Numbered from the stretch's first letter, positions 37,770 to 50,183 are shown. The stretch: 64,000 bases of DNA from Micropterus salmoides (GCF_014851395.1 NW_024040374.1:23475695-23539694), one strand, 5' to 3'. Notes: generated from the sequence alone by a model not told the origin. Numbers and translations are program-made.

Positions 37770-40700
37770 CTACCTCTGTGCTTCACAGGTTGTAGTGCTG
37801 CTAACAGCAGCTACCTGAGGGAAATAACCACCTGTAAGTGTTGTCTCAAGAGTATACAGAGATAAACATGTGTCTGCTGTGTCAGGAGTCATTGTTTCAC
37901 CCGGTTGTAAATCCAGAGAGGCAGAGGCTGCTTCCACATTGTTCTCTGCCAACCTCTGTCCCATTGAGAAGCCACCATCCAAGACACTCTTTGTTTCAGG
38001 AGTTGTAGGCTGCAAAACACTGCCAACAGAGCAGAGAGTCAGCCCCAGAGGTGAATCAGAGAAATCTAACTCCACACTGGATAGTAAACCACTCAGTAAT
38101 CCTCCAAATGCACTTGAACATCTTTCTTCTTCTCCACTTGTTGGTACATCCCTCTGCTCTTCGTCTGTCTGCTTCACCTCCTCTCCTTGTGAAGCCACCA
38201 CAGCAATCTGGGGTTTATAGCTGACATGTTCCAGCCGGCTGTCAACAAGGGTTGTCCCAGTATCTGACACTGACAATGGTGCATCCCATGTGGGTAGTTC
38301 AGATCCAACCTGTGAAATTTCGACGTGGATGTTGGGATACATCATCTCGTCGTCCCTCTCGTCCTGGGAGAGAAAACTGATGGGGGACAGCGGAGGGTCA
38401 CTGCAGGAGGACGGGAATGACGGTTCACTTCCATACTGCTGAAACACAAACAAGAGCAAAGCCACAGTTAGATTTGAAGTGAATATGAAGCAAATATACA
38501 GTGTCCTCTGGTGTTTACTTGCAGCCACTCACAAATTAGCACATTGTCAGAGTGAAAGCAAAAAGTCAAAACTGGCACACTTCCTACTGCAGCCCAGACT
38601 GTTCAACATCTTCACACTAAAGTGTTTGTACAGCATTTTTCATTGTATTGTAGGCTATTCACTTGTATTAAAATAACAGTAAAATGATTTCCCTCTTTAA
38701 ACAAATATGTCTGATTGTATATAACTATGCTGGTATTGTTGATGTTGGTGCAGTTGCTAGCTGTTGCATGGGAAAGCATTAATGTCAACAGAATTGGCTT
38801 TGTTAACCTTCTCTGTTTACCTCCAGTAGTCTGATGGCAAGACTGTTTCCTGGTTTTGGTAAGTTTTCATCAAACCAGGCAGGTCCCCAGGATATACATT
38901 TCTGTTTGATCCTGAGACAGAAAGATAATAAGATTTAAAAAGAGCCAGAGCAGCTTTTTTACAGTATTGATAATGATGGTTTATCTGATGCAGTAGTGAT
39001 ACAACATTTACAGAATTTGGAAAAATGAAATATTCAAATCAAACAAAAAAAACCCCAGTGTAATTCTACTTCTGTGTCTGACTAATGATGGCGATGCCAC
39101 ATTGCACGCCATGAAGCACACAGTCAGTATCTCCACAGCTAAAACCACTTATCAGATAGGGCTGCTTTGACCACACATTCTATATTTTTTGTGACAGGGT
39201 TTGGGTTTCTGTTCATGTTCATTGTGTGGCTGGTTGTTCATATGCTCATGTTGTGGTGGGACCTTTCATAAAATCTGCCACAGTGGCATCCATCCTGGTT
39301 ACAGGTAAAACAAAACCTATACACATTAACATCAGTTCCAGGAGACAGAGGGGAAAAAAGTGTTCTCAGGATACTTTCACTATTATTAGACGATGTCTGG
39401 CGTCTGTTAGTTTCCACCAAGCACTAATAATGTTTACTAATACCTTTCCCTCACACAACTCCAGCACATTAGGTTGGCTATGATCGCTATGAAGAACGTG
39501 ATGAAGACAATCACAATCACCAGGCCAACTAGAGGAGACAAGAAAGACATCAGTTTAGTAGAGTAGCTGTCAAAGAGTTAAAAAAACAACGTTCTCTTTA
39601 ATCTTCCCATTTTAAGCTTTCTTGCTCTGAAATTACAGGCAAATGCTTTCACAGAACAGGCTTACCTACCAGACTGACCTACAGGGGTCGCAGGCCGAGA
39701 GGAGATCCAGCTCCCCCGCGGTCCTTCTCCTACTGAAGTGGATGCGGTCAGCTGCAGAGCCAGAGCACCTTCAGGACAGTCCAGCCACTTCTTTCTGGGG
39801 CCAGAGCCAGCCACCGTCACTTGAGAGAAGCAAATGGCAGTCGCATTATTTTAGTTATTTAAGCTTTAACATATGCGATTGGGTAAGATTAGCTGACTTG
39901 ATCAAATTGCTACAATCAGGCAGAGTTCAGTAATGATGATACCATGTATAATTTCAACCCTATCGTTCAGTATGAATATTTGTGATCGAAAGCAAATTAA
40001 ACAACAGACTCAATCTCAGTTTCTGAATTGAGCGCATGCTGAGATTGTTTTGCAAGTTAAAGTTTCCAAGGTCAACTCTCAATCATGGATGAGAAGTTCT
40101 TAAAGTCCCCAGAATTTTTTTAAAATGTGACCGTCTATGACTACTGGACAAAATCCCAATTCTCAAGATTGTGTGATATGATATGACAAAAACTACAGAA
40201 CAGCGTCTAAATGGACTCAGTTCCTTTCTGATGAGCAGCTGGCAGCTTGCATGGCCTTGGCCTTCAGTGCGTGTATGTGAATGGGTGAATGTGACACGTA
40301 GTGTTAAGCGCTTTGAGTGGTTGGAAGACTAGAAAGACACTATCTAAGTATGGTCCATTTACCTTTTTTTTTTATCAGATATGAATGCTGAAAAATTCCA
40401 GTGCAGTTTTGTGAGCTCTACTTTTTTAAACTTTTTGGTTGCAAAAGTATTTCAGTTTGCACGAGAGCCCCAGAGTATGCAGAAAAAGGCCATTTGTGTT
40501 TATGTCAGGGTGGTGCAGCCGTAATTGCTCTGTCCACACAGGATATAAGTGCAAAATAAGAAGAGAATGAACACATTCCAGTTATTCTAAGTAAAACTTC
40601 AGATGAAATGACCTGAATAAAGCGTCCGGTATGCACACAGCATGTCGTTTAAGAAAGAAGGAAAAGAAAGCTCTCTGGTGCTTTTACACTGAAGTTCCAG

Positions 40701-41356
40701 AAATAGTCTGTAAAGCAGCCTCGTTAGTAACAGGCCTACGGTTGCATGTGTGCATGTAGCCACAAGACTTCCTGTTTGTGGTCAAAGCAGAGTTCTAGAA
40801 AACTTGTATGATTCACCGAAGACACTGTGAAAATGATGACAACCAGGGTTTGAAAAACCAATTTGCTCACTACTGAACATCTGCATTACAGTTATATATC
40901 GAGAACTTTGCCAAATACATTTTCAAGAAGACAATCAGGACAGGTTAGACACAAAATGATACATCTCCAAGCCAGACTTTCTAAAATTTATGTATGGTGA
41001 CGGATAAAAAAAAATCAATGTTGTAACATATGTTATGCTACCCCCTCCTTTCGGTAAACAATTTCAATAAACAATTTATTACAAAAAAGAAGAAACAATC
41101 AACAGTTTTTAAGATTTTACGGATTGATTTTCAATACATTACTGGAAGTGAGAGGAGAAAAACCCTGCTGATGCACTCAAGATTTGTGGGAGGGGAGTAT
41201 CAGTGGAATGCTGCTGGTTGCACACTTTCCATTATGTGACAGTGGCTTGTGCTGAAACACAATATATATACTACTGCATATATCATTTCCCACACATGTT
41301 TATACTCATAGGCATGCTAGAAAGCTTTAGCCTGGACCAAAGTAAAGTACACACAC

Positions 41357-41402
<46 letters not shown>

Positions 41403-44400
41403 CATATAGTGAAATGAGCACCATTAAGAGAAGTCCTCTCGATACAAGAACAGGAAACGACTCACAGCAAAGATTCCTCCGAACCTTCAGATCAAGGTAT
41501 ACTTTTATTTAACACAGAGCAAGTTCCCCCTACCTACAAAAACCTCTTTTCTCCCGGCGTGTCAAACCAAGCGAGTAGTTATTATTATGTCCACAGGTAG
41601 GGCGGCAACTAACAACTGATTGATTGATTGTTTAAAATTCTGTTCACAATGTCCAAAACCTCATGGGGACACCTTCAGATTGCTTGTTTTTTTCTACTTA
41701 CAGTCTGAAACCCAAACTGATTCAGCTGATTTCTATCACATAAGACAAAGAAAAGCAGCTAGTCCTTGTGATTTAAAAAAATGCACATGTGAATGTTTGT
41801 CGTTTTGCTAGAAAAAGTTTATTCAATGATAAATTAATTATGAAAATAGCTCCACTTTATTTCCTGCTGTTTGAGCTATATTAAGACAAACACACAAAAG
41901 GACACGGTGCCACTGCTCACCGCTGACTTCTGTGTTGTTGGAGTCCAGAATGTGGAGATAGATGGTGTAGTGTGTGATGAAGCCTCTCTGCTGGTCTACA
42001 GGCAGCTCGTCCCACTGGATCCAGATCCGCCTGGCTTTGTGGACCAGTATTGACATTTTGGGACTGGATCCTGGCTCTGAAACACATAGTAAGACAAGAT
42101 GATTACTATTGAGCATATATATGAGAAATGTACAAAATCTATCACATGATGAACTCAGATGTTGAAACATTTTCATCTTTAAGCTTAAAATTGTAGGAAT
42201 AAACTGTTTTTGGGGACATGTGGCATCTATGAAACTTACTCTGTTCTTTGGAGTAGACCAGACCGGAAGATGGAGCACTAACACCTCTGGTGGTCACAGC
42301 GTACAGAGAGATACTGTACCTCACACCTGCAGTCAGACCTAAAACAATACAGGAAAAACTAAACTACTCTCACCATGAATGCCACTATATTTCACAAACA
42401 TTCAAATTTGCTAAAGAACTTCGTCTTCAGTTGGATTTAGAGTATCATATTATTTACAGTTTTATGAAAAGCCCAAACTAGTGTAATTCATAAACTGGCC
42501 ACAAGATGCCACTGTTCCCAGTTAAAGCCCTTGTGTTTGTTTATAAAGTTTATAAAGTGTTCCAGTGCCTGCAAACAGGGTCTGTTTCGTCTCTCTGTAC
42601 CTGTGATGGATGTGTTGTTTTGATCTTTGGCCAGTTTTTGCCACAGTACAGATACAGATACAGGTGCAGGTACATGTGTCCATTCTAACACATAATGCAG
42701 CAGTTTTCCTCCAGATGCTGACCAATGTTTGTTCCCTGGCGACGTCCAGGAGACAAACACAGCACTGCCGTTTCCTGCAGGAGTCAACTTTCTCAAAACA
42801 GGTCGAAAATCACCTAAACAGTTAGACACGAAGAAAGGAGAACATTTAAGTGGGCGTTTTCCTTATTTTCTCCTTTACAATTTTTGCTGTGTTTTGTCTT
42901 CTGTGTGTAATATTTGTATACCTGAGTGTCTGAGTGGCACATCCGCTGGTGGAGATGTCCCATACAAGGTGACAGCACTGATGCTTAGCGCCTGGACATC
43001 AGCTGGTACCTGAACTGAACATTGGTTCAAAGCAGCATCACAGGGCCGCTCCTCTTTCTGGTCATTACCCAGAAAGATCCTGTACCGTTGCACCTCACCG
43101 TAATCTTCTGGGGATAGAGGCTGGGGAAGAAGTCCACTCATCACTTGAGGTTTATTTTCCCAGTAAGTACATTTTAAATATAAATATTTTACAACAAAAA
43201 CCAGAGTGTGAAAACAACAACTTGTGGTTTCACAGTGGTTATGTTACTACTTCTTGGTCCGCACCGCCCAGAGAAAGTTATTCTTTACCATGCAGACATC
43301 TAAGCAGTAGCAATCTTTTCATCTAACTCTCAGCTAAGAAAGTGAATGAATGTATCAGAATAACCATTTCTGCTATTTGGTGTACCTTTGTATTACAAAA
43401 TGGGCATTATCAATATAATATCCAAAGATAATGAATAGCTTTGACACATTACCTTCCACAAAACTGTCACCATCCGCTCCCCATTTGTCTTCTGGCTGCC
43501 TAATATGCTCCACACATGCAACTGCTGAGATGGACCTAAAGATAAGTTCAACCACAAGTTGTGGGTTTTGTTTGAGTGATTACAAACTCTCACATCATCA
43601 CATTCAGATTGCCTTTGTTACATGATGAGTAAGAATTGTGAGCTTGCCTTTTCCAGGGCTTTTCCCCCTCACAGATGGACTCCATTCACTGCAGAACGAC
43701 CTTCTGCTGGAGGGTGTCATGGGTCTCTTGGCATATGTCAGTCTTGATGTTGACTTACATGTTCTCATCTGGAACTCATATTCAGTCAGAGGCCTCAGGC
43801 CGACCATTTGTATCAGACCCTCGCTGAGCTCTGTACCCTCTACCGCTCTCTAAAAAACATTAAGAGATTAGGTCACCTACACAAGGATGATTCTGCAAAA
43901 TGAAAACAAAGCTCATGGGTGTCATAACATTTAACAACACATAACTTTACCCAGAAGCCATTTTCTGTGCGGAGCCTGACATAGGATCTGAGATGATCTG
44001 AGGATTCAGTGCTTTTCCAATGCAACATGGCTCCTGTGGAGTCATTCCCAAACTCTATATGCATAAGACGAGGGGTCTCTGGTATCACTGCAATACAAAA
44101 GAACACAGAAGTAGCGTCCCCAGTGTGATGAGCTCCCAGCACACCAAAATGACTCCAAACAACCAACAAAACAGTAGCTCACAATTCAATAATGACTCAA
44201 AATGTCCAGGCTGTTGCAACAAATGTTACATAAGTGGGGAAAGAAGTTGGCTAATTGTTCACTTCAAAGAGATATTACAAAAAAAGAGAACCAGTTCATA
44301 TTAGTCACACTACGATGATAATGACACAGGATGACTAATTTCTCAAGAAAACCCTTTTCATTTACATTGGTATAAATCTTTTAAAAAGTGATGATTTAGA

Positions 44401-47400
44401 TGTACACTAAAGATAAGTGTAACAGAAATGAGAGCTTACCTATATCCTTTACACAGAGGATGAATGGATCAGACTGTGATGCTCCAAAGTGGTTGTAAGC
44501 AGTGATAATCAACTGGTATTTAGTGTTTTCATCTATCTTCGCTCGTGGTATGGTGATTTTCTCAGACGCCTGTTTCTGATGTGAAAGTATCTGGGTCCCA
44601 TTTTCACTGATAATAGAACACGTGTTAAATATAAAGCATATATACATTGACCTGTGAGAAGAAGGCGACAGCTTAACATGACCTAAACCTAACACCTCAC
44701 CTGTTGACTGTAACGTTGTAGGTAGTGGGGAGATATGTTTCCTGTCCTCTCTCCCATGAGCAGTTTGTAAAATCTGAGCTCCTTGTTGTTTCACAGATAA
44801 TATTTTCAGGTTTATCTGGAGGGACTTGAAGGGCAGAAGACGAAAAACAAAATAGATGTTGTTAAATAACTGTTTTGTATGCCAACTGGGAAATGCAAAA
44901 ACGTGCAATACAGCTCAATGACACAAATTATTAACTTTTCTGTTTTACAATTATGTTTGTACATCGTTCGGTAATTCCCTTTAGAAAATATTGCCTCGTT
45001 CACTGATACATCCGGAATTCATACGAATGTAGACATCAAAGCTAAGCGTACGTACGCCCGCCATGAAGGTCCTTTCCATCGACAATCTTCATCGTCAGCT
45101 TGCACACCACGGTAGATTTTGGTATCCGGACATTGACCAAATTGAATATCATCATGGTGCAGTTGACTCTCTTCCCAGGTGCCACAGGCTTATTATTTAG
45201 CACCAGGGATATGTCCCTGGAAGACAGTGACATAAGTGCATCTGAACAAAACATTTTTTACGTAAATAAAAAGACTGTTGTTAATTGTCGTGAGGTCGAA
45301 GTGCTTCAGATGATTAACGTCTCTCTGCTGACAGGCATTTTCCCCACAATACTGAAAACTGCTGTTGTAAAACCCCTCATAAAGCAAAACAACAATGACC
45401 CGTTAATACTCAACTACTGCAGATCAATCTAAAACATTTCCCTCCTAAGCAAAATGTTTGACAGCGTGGCTTACAACCAGCTGAGTGACTAAATGACAGC
45501 TGCATATTTGAGAAATTTGCATATTTGATCTGGCTTTCCCCCGTCATAGCACTGATGCTTGACGGGGGAAACTCCATCCTGAAATGATTTCAGAATGAAA
45601 ATAGATGATAAGAAGCTCGACATATTGGTACTCCTAGACTAAGGCGCTGCATTTGACACTGTCAACCATGACATCCTTATCGACAGATCACAGAATTGTG
45701 TAGGCCTCTTAGGCTCGGTCCTCAACTGGTTCAGGACTTATTTATCTCTGCATCTATTTGTTTCATTTGTTTGTTTTATCACCTAATGACACCAGTCCTA
45801 TTAAGTTGTTTTCAAGCATTGATCACATCAAACTATGGATATCACATTATTTACTACAGTTTAACAAAGATAAGACTAAGGTTTTAATCAGTGGTAGATG
45901 TAATACTTAGATCCTTTACTCAAGTAAAAGTACTAATACCACATTGTAGAAATACTCTGTTACAAGAAAAACTTCTGCATTTAAAATGTAATTTAAGTAA
46001 AAGTATTAAAAGTATTAAAAGTAAAGTAATCACTGCAGAAAAATGTCCCCTGACTATTATTACTTGTGCATTCATGTAAAATCAGTGGAGCTCATTTTGA
46101 ACCATTCTGAATTGGACTGCAACTAATGATTAATTTCATTATTGATTCATCTGCTGATTACTAGATACAGTGGGGAGAACAAGTATTTGATACACTGCTG
46201 ATTTTGCAGGTTCACTGTATATGTAGTGAAGTAAAAAGTACAACATTTCCCTTTGAGATGTATTGGAGTAAGAAAGTGGCATGAACAGAAAACACTCTAG
46301 TAAGCAAATGTACTTAGTTAGGGTCCACAATTGGTTTTGTTTATCAGAACTAAGGACTCAAGAGAGCTACTTAAATCCTTGACCCCAAAAAATAAACCCC
46401 TAGTAAAGAATATTGGTGTACTTCTGGACTGGATCACATATCAGTTATGTCACAAAGAATGCCTTTCATCACTTCAGAAATATAACTTAAGTGCAGCAAT
46501 TCCTACTACTTATATTACAATTCAAATCACTAAATGGAGTAGCGCCTCAGTATCTATCAGACTTGTTCTATCATATGTCCCCAGTAGACCCCTTAGATTC
46601 TCTGGCACTGGCCTTATAGTAACCCTAATGGTAAGGACAACGAAAAAACGGAGTGGAGCTGAGGATGTGTCTAACTTTAAGTTCTTTTAAAAGAAATCTT
46701 TCTAGTTTAGCATTTTCCTAATTTATTTTTTATTGCTTTTATTGATCTTACTGTAATATTTGTCTTATTTCTCTTTATGTTTCTCTTTATGTTCTCCTCG
46801 TGTCTGTGTGGGTTCTCTCCGGGTGCTCCGGCTTCCTCCCACCATCCAAAGACATGCAGTCTAGGTTGATTGGTGACCCTAAATTGTCCTTAGGTGTGAG
46901 TGTGAGCGTGAGTGGTTGTTCGTCTATGTGTGGCCCTGTGATGGACTGGCGACCTGTCCAGGGTGTACCCCGCCTTGCGCCCAATGTCAGCTGGGATTGG
47001 CTCCAGCGACCCTGTACGCAGGATAAGCGGTTGACGATGGATGGATGGATTTAATTTCTCTTATAAGATAAGAAAAACTTTATTGTCTGTCATAAGTGAC
47101 AGAAATTTGTCTTTGACAAGACAGGCTCAGGATGCAATACAGACTCTTTTATTACTGTATTCACTACTGTTGGTTACATGGCTATGCTGTATTTTTAACA
47201 TAATGTCAAGCACCTTGTATTGTTCTTTTGCACGAAAGATGCTATACAAATAAAGTCTGATTGATTGAATCTGTTTTACACATAATCATAGGCACAGAAT
47301 ATAGTATGTCATATAATATCATATTACATCTTATATATCATTCCTACCCTAGTTCACATTTGTTGATTCGGCAGTACACTGTCAGGTTTGAGCCGATGAG

Positions 47401-47845
47401 GAATAGCGGAGATGGTTCTACTGTCACGTGGCCATGGCGATTGAGTTGTTGGCAGCCAGCAGGGAGCAAAGGCCAACCTGTTCAGAAAAGACACACACCC
47501 AGGTGTCATAGCAGTACTGTTACTATTCTTGTACTGTTAATATTTATTGTCAATTCCCATCGCTGGCTTTGCAATAAGGCATGCCAAGACCAGAAATGGC
47601 ATGTATGATTCTTTGAATGATTGTCAAAAAATCACTTTTCACCTCACTGCATGCAGTTGGAGATGCAAACTTAAGGTTTAGAGCTCGTAACCACAAAAGC
47701 TACCAAACTGTGATACAGTTGTTCTCACTGAACCACTGACTAAACCGCACAAGATAGCTAGGATAGATAGATAGATAGATAACTCACCCTTAATGGAAAA
47801 ATGTAGTATCATAATGAATCTCCAAATTGTTGAGTAGAGATTCAT
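37770..47845 (-). CDS. il23r: Interleukin-23 receptor
   Basis: Type I cytokine receptor; the mammalian protein pairs with IL12RB1, binds IL-23 and signals through JAK2/STAT3. Exons (5'-3'): 47788-47845, 45056-45241, 44701-44824, 44440-44606, 43951-44087, 43648-43849, 43453-43535, 42922-43120, 42601-42813, 42240-42338, 41921-42076, 39679-39819, 39444-39528, 38821-38911, 37770-38438; all phases join, 869 residues (human 629). Order: signal peptide (1-19), Ig-like D1 (20-81), cytokine-binding module with ENIICETT, NCSWERGQETYLPT and degenerate CSEWS (277-281), three fibronectin III domains (about 292-588), transmembrane helix (about 589-609), juxtamembrane WFDENLPKP, tail with YKPQ (721-724) and YFPQ (852-855), matching human GYKPQ and TYFPQ. 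Intron 6 uses a GC donor (AAAAG|GCAAGC). The position beside il12rb2 supports the call. Confidence 0.9.
40260..40365 (+). repeat. Dispersed repeat tail fragment
   Basis: Phrases GTGAATGGGTGAATGTGA, TTAAGCGCTTTGAGTGG and TATGGTCCATTTACC match a common 3' end of fish interspersed repeats. It lies in an il23r intron. Confidence 0.55.
41350..41401. repeat. CA dinucleotide microsatellite
   Basis: (CA)n run, one GC interruption, in the il23r intron between exons 41921-42076 and 39679-39819. Confidence 0.9.
43180..43390 (-). repeat. Teleost repeat fragment (TTAGCTTAG family)
   Basis: Between il23r exons 43453-43535 and 42922-43120. Phrases AACAACTTGTGGTTTCACAG and GCAATCTTTTCATCTAACTC resemble a common fish repeat also glimpsed at 27,700-28,075. 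Confidence 0.45.
45255..45885 (+). mobile_element. Decayed non-LTR retrotransposon, reverse-transcriptase part
   Basis: In il23r intron 1. Translation of the + strand across several frame breaks shows RT-domain phrases: TGIFPTILKTAVVKPLIK, SLLSKMFDSVAYNQLSD and an AAFDTVNHDI-like segment near 45,640-45,690. These are typical of the CR1/L2/Rex1 group of LINE reverse transcriptases. Multiple stops and indels make it dead. It stops abruptly at about 45,885 after a KDKTKVLI-like phrase, where another repeat is inserted. Confidence 0.7.
45888..46328 (+). repeat. AAGTA-type teleost repeat inserted in the LINE
   Basis: Contains CTTTACTCAAGTAAAAGTAC, GTTACAAGAAAAACTTCTGC and AAGTACAACATTTCCCTTTG, typical of a very common fish repeat. 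It interrupts the retrotransposon reading. The duplicated copy at 55,578 begins within this repeat, at the equivalent of 45,926. A reverse-orientation relative lies at about 53,620-53,740. Confidence 0.65.
46329..46740 (+). mobile_element. Same LINE, C-terminal ORF2 part
   Basis: The reading resumes after the inserted repeat with an RTKDSRELLKSL-like stretch, then LVKNIGVLLD, and ends with a YVPSRPLRFSGTGL phrase. This is the usual C-terminal end of CR1/L2-group ORF2 proteins. Frame breaks and a stop at about 46,690 show it is inactive. Confidence 0.65.
46790..47050 (+). repeat. Fish repeat with (GGAT)n tail, nested in the LINE
   Basis: Contains GGGTGCTCCGGCTTCCTCCC, TGATGGACTGGCGACCTGTC and TCAGCTGGGATTGGCTCCAG and ends in (GATG)n. 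This family is extremely common in teleosts and other vertebrates and is probably a retrotransposon 3' end. It separates the LINE ORF2 end from the LINE-type tail at 47,085-47,285, which ends in ATACAAATAAAGTCTGATTG. Confidence 0.75.
47762..47782. repeat. GATA tetranucleotide repeat
   Basis: (GATA)n immediately downstream of the il23r first-coding-exon donor (reverse strand). The matching tract in the right-hand copy sits at about 57,416-57,432. Confidence 0.8.
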
Positions 47846-47951
47846 CTCTTTCTTAATCTCTTAGAACCCACTCAGCAGCTGTAAAGAAAAGTTATTGTCA
47901 TTATAAATCACCATTTATAATTCCATCTTTGAAGTAATCTTCAACATTTAC

Positions 47952-48095
47952 CTCAGCCATCTGTGTACAGGAGATGCTCTGGCTAACATGAGGAGGAGTT
48001 CTGCTGATCTTCTTCTCTTTACAAGTGCAAGTTTGGGGCTGATCATTTACAGAAGTACAGGCAGCTCCAGTCATAGGAGCTGTGTGACGCATGCA
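47952..48095 (-). other. il23r: Probable il23r 5' UTR exon with a short upstream ORF
   Basis: Bounded by a good acceptor (CTCTTATCTGCCGCAG|TG) and a donor (GCTGAG|GTAAATG). The next acceptor (TTTTCTTTACAG, exon right end 47,878) leads into the coding exon, giving a 33-base leader before the il23r ATG. The exon is open in one frame from an ATG that reads through the join and stops at a TAA before the il23r ATG, so if spliced this way it forms an upstream ORF of about 50 codons. Alternative: a coding exon of something else, but no family is recognised. Confidence 0.5.
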
Positions 48096-48099
48096 CTGC

Positions 48100-50183
48100 G
48101 GCAGATAAGAGAAAAGACATTTTTGTCACGACATTATCTTGCGGATACAACTGAGATTAACATGCTTTGCGTCAAACCTGAGCATTTGATTTTATAAGCC
48201 GTTTTTCTTGTTTATCAAAGACTCCACAAACCACCAAGATACGTTAGTAGATATGTCCAGATAAAGCTCACCAGAATTTCATGCCGTCTGTGTGCCTTTA
48301 AGGTTTCCTTATAAAGATACAATCCAAAAAGTTTTCGCCATAGTCAGACAACTTGCTTTGTGAGATGCATCTGACTAAAGTGATGTTTGTTGCACAAATG
48401 ACACATCTTAAAGAGGCAAGTGACCTAGTTTGGTGGTATTTTGGAAAACACAGAAACTTTGAACATTAGCTTCAGTACTTTGGTGCCCTACTTCAGTAGC
48501 CACAAAGGCTCAGTTGACTTCAATGTGCTTAACAATGCTCTCAGTAAAGTGCTGTTGTTAGCAGACAATCAACCCAAAATGTTACATACTGTGACATCAA
48601 TTTACTCTGAAAAACATGCTGACCATAGCTTCACAGAAACCTCAATATGTTTGTACCTCCTGACACTTATGTTACAGTCGCTCTGTGCTGATGCAGTGGA
48701 CAGCAAGCTTGATTCATGTTACATCAAAAACATACAATTATAACTCACTGTTGTCTAAAGTAAAAAAGTTTAAAGTAGTTAGGTTGGTAAAACAAACTTA
48801 CAGTTTTCGTCTGAAAGAGGTGACTTCAAATGAATAAAACAATCAACCCATATCTTGCAAGCTGGTTGCTTATGCTTATAGTCCCTCAGAGACTGTGCTG
48901 GGAAAAATAAGCAGTCTTTCTCAAGCTACCCTAGTTTTGTGATTTCCTTTCGTAGTTTTTTTCATTTCAAACTTCAAAACCTTTAGGCTACAGGGAAAAC
49001 CCAGAGGTTAGAGTAGGTGTGTGTAGGCCTACATGTCATGATCAAACAGACCTCAAGCTAATTTTCATAACTGACATGTCTGCATAAGGTCAAAGGTTTA
49101 ATTTAAGGTACTTTATTGACACATACATGTTGCAAAATTCATTCTCAGCATTTAACCCATCCCTCAAGGAAGCAGTGGGCAGCCACTGTGCAATCTTTAT
49201 CAGTGTCTGGTTAATGGCACTGATTGAAGAAACCTAACATGTTTTTGATAGCGGGGGAAACCAGAGTGCCTGGAGGAACCCCATGCTGACAACATGCAAA
49301 CTCCACACATAAAGGACGGGGCAACCGGGGTTTGAACCCGCGACCTTGTTGCTGTGAGGCCACAGTGCTATCCACTAGTGTGCACATCTGCAAGCACAAC
49401 ACTATCCTGTATGTCTAGATATTTTTCACAAACTATTAGAATTGCAGTTGCCCTATGTCAGTCAAGCGCACCGTGTGTGTAACAACAGAAACTTTTCTAC
49501 CTTTTGCTCGACTTGTACATTCACTTTTTTAAAGTGAGCCGTTATTTGCATCCTTGAAACGGCCCAAAGGGAGTTTAAGCTTAGGTTTACAGCTGGTTTA
49601 AAGAGTAACCTAAGTGTATTCCACTGTCTCCACAGTTTATACCCCATTGACTTAGATGTGTGTTATGGGTCTTTCTTACATACCACTGCAATTTTCATGG
49701 CTGTTGTATGTTTAGTTGCAGCACACAGTTCACGTTGATTATGACTGGTTCGAGCATTCTCCGCAAATTCAGTTCATTTTATTACTATTCCATAATCCTG
49801 CCGACAGACGGCCCTGAAAACATAGCCACCTTGTGAAAGTAGGACCTAAAGTGACATGACTGAGTTTACGCAAACTAAATTCCTAATAACAGCAGGTATC
49901 ATACATGCTCAAGACACACTGAGACTGATTGAATGGTATTCTCTCATTTTAGTGCTTTTCTCACCTAGCAAACCTCAGACTGAACATGAACACATGAATG
50001 AGAAGCATGAGAAGCATGAACTAAATCTCTGTATCATTTAGTTACACACACATCAGGTTTTAGTAAATTCGACAACTCCAATGTGCAGTGACAAGAAATG
50101 TGGGAATATTGTTTCCAGTTATTTAAAAACAAAACTGGAAAGCATATTTATTGCATATTGAATAGATTAATACAATAAAAAGG
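48100..50183. other. Intergenic between il23r and the P450 gene
   Basis: No supported gene. It includes the tRNA-derived SINE-like piece at about 49,250-49,395; the remainder is AT-rich without recognised features. The whole stretch recurs at about 57,750-59,876. Confidence 0.55.
49250..49395 (-). repeat. tRNA-derived SINE-like repeat
   Basis: Read on the reverse strand it has an A-box-like TAGTGGATAGCACTGTGG and a B-box-like CGGGTTCAAACCC with tRNA-like spacing. CATGCAAACTCCACACATAA follows on the + strand, which is typical of a widespread fish repeat. The matching sequence in the right copy (about 58,895-59,032) has a damaged B-box flank. It is not a functional tRNA: no acceptor stem or anticodon arm could be folded. 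Confidence 0.55.

Noticed and set aside
37870..38220. 116-codon + strand frame
   Set aside because: Antisense shadow of the il23r cytoplasmic-tail exon.
37770..47845. A second IL12RB2 paralogue instead of IL23R
   Set aside because: Domain count alone would fit IL12RB2, but the tail motifs YKPQ and YFPQ, the degenerate WSxWS motif and the position next to il12rb2 fit IL23R better.
49300..49395. A tRNA gene on the reverse strand
   Set aside because: A- and B-box-like sequences are present, but no cloverleaf with acceptor stem and anticodon arm could be drawn and the flanks match a known fish repeat.
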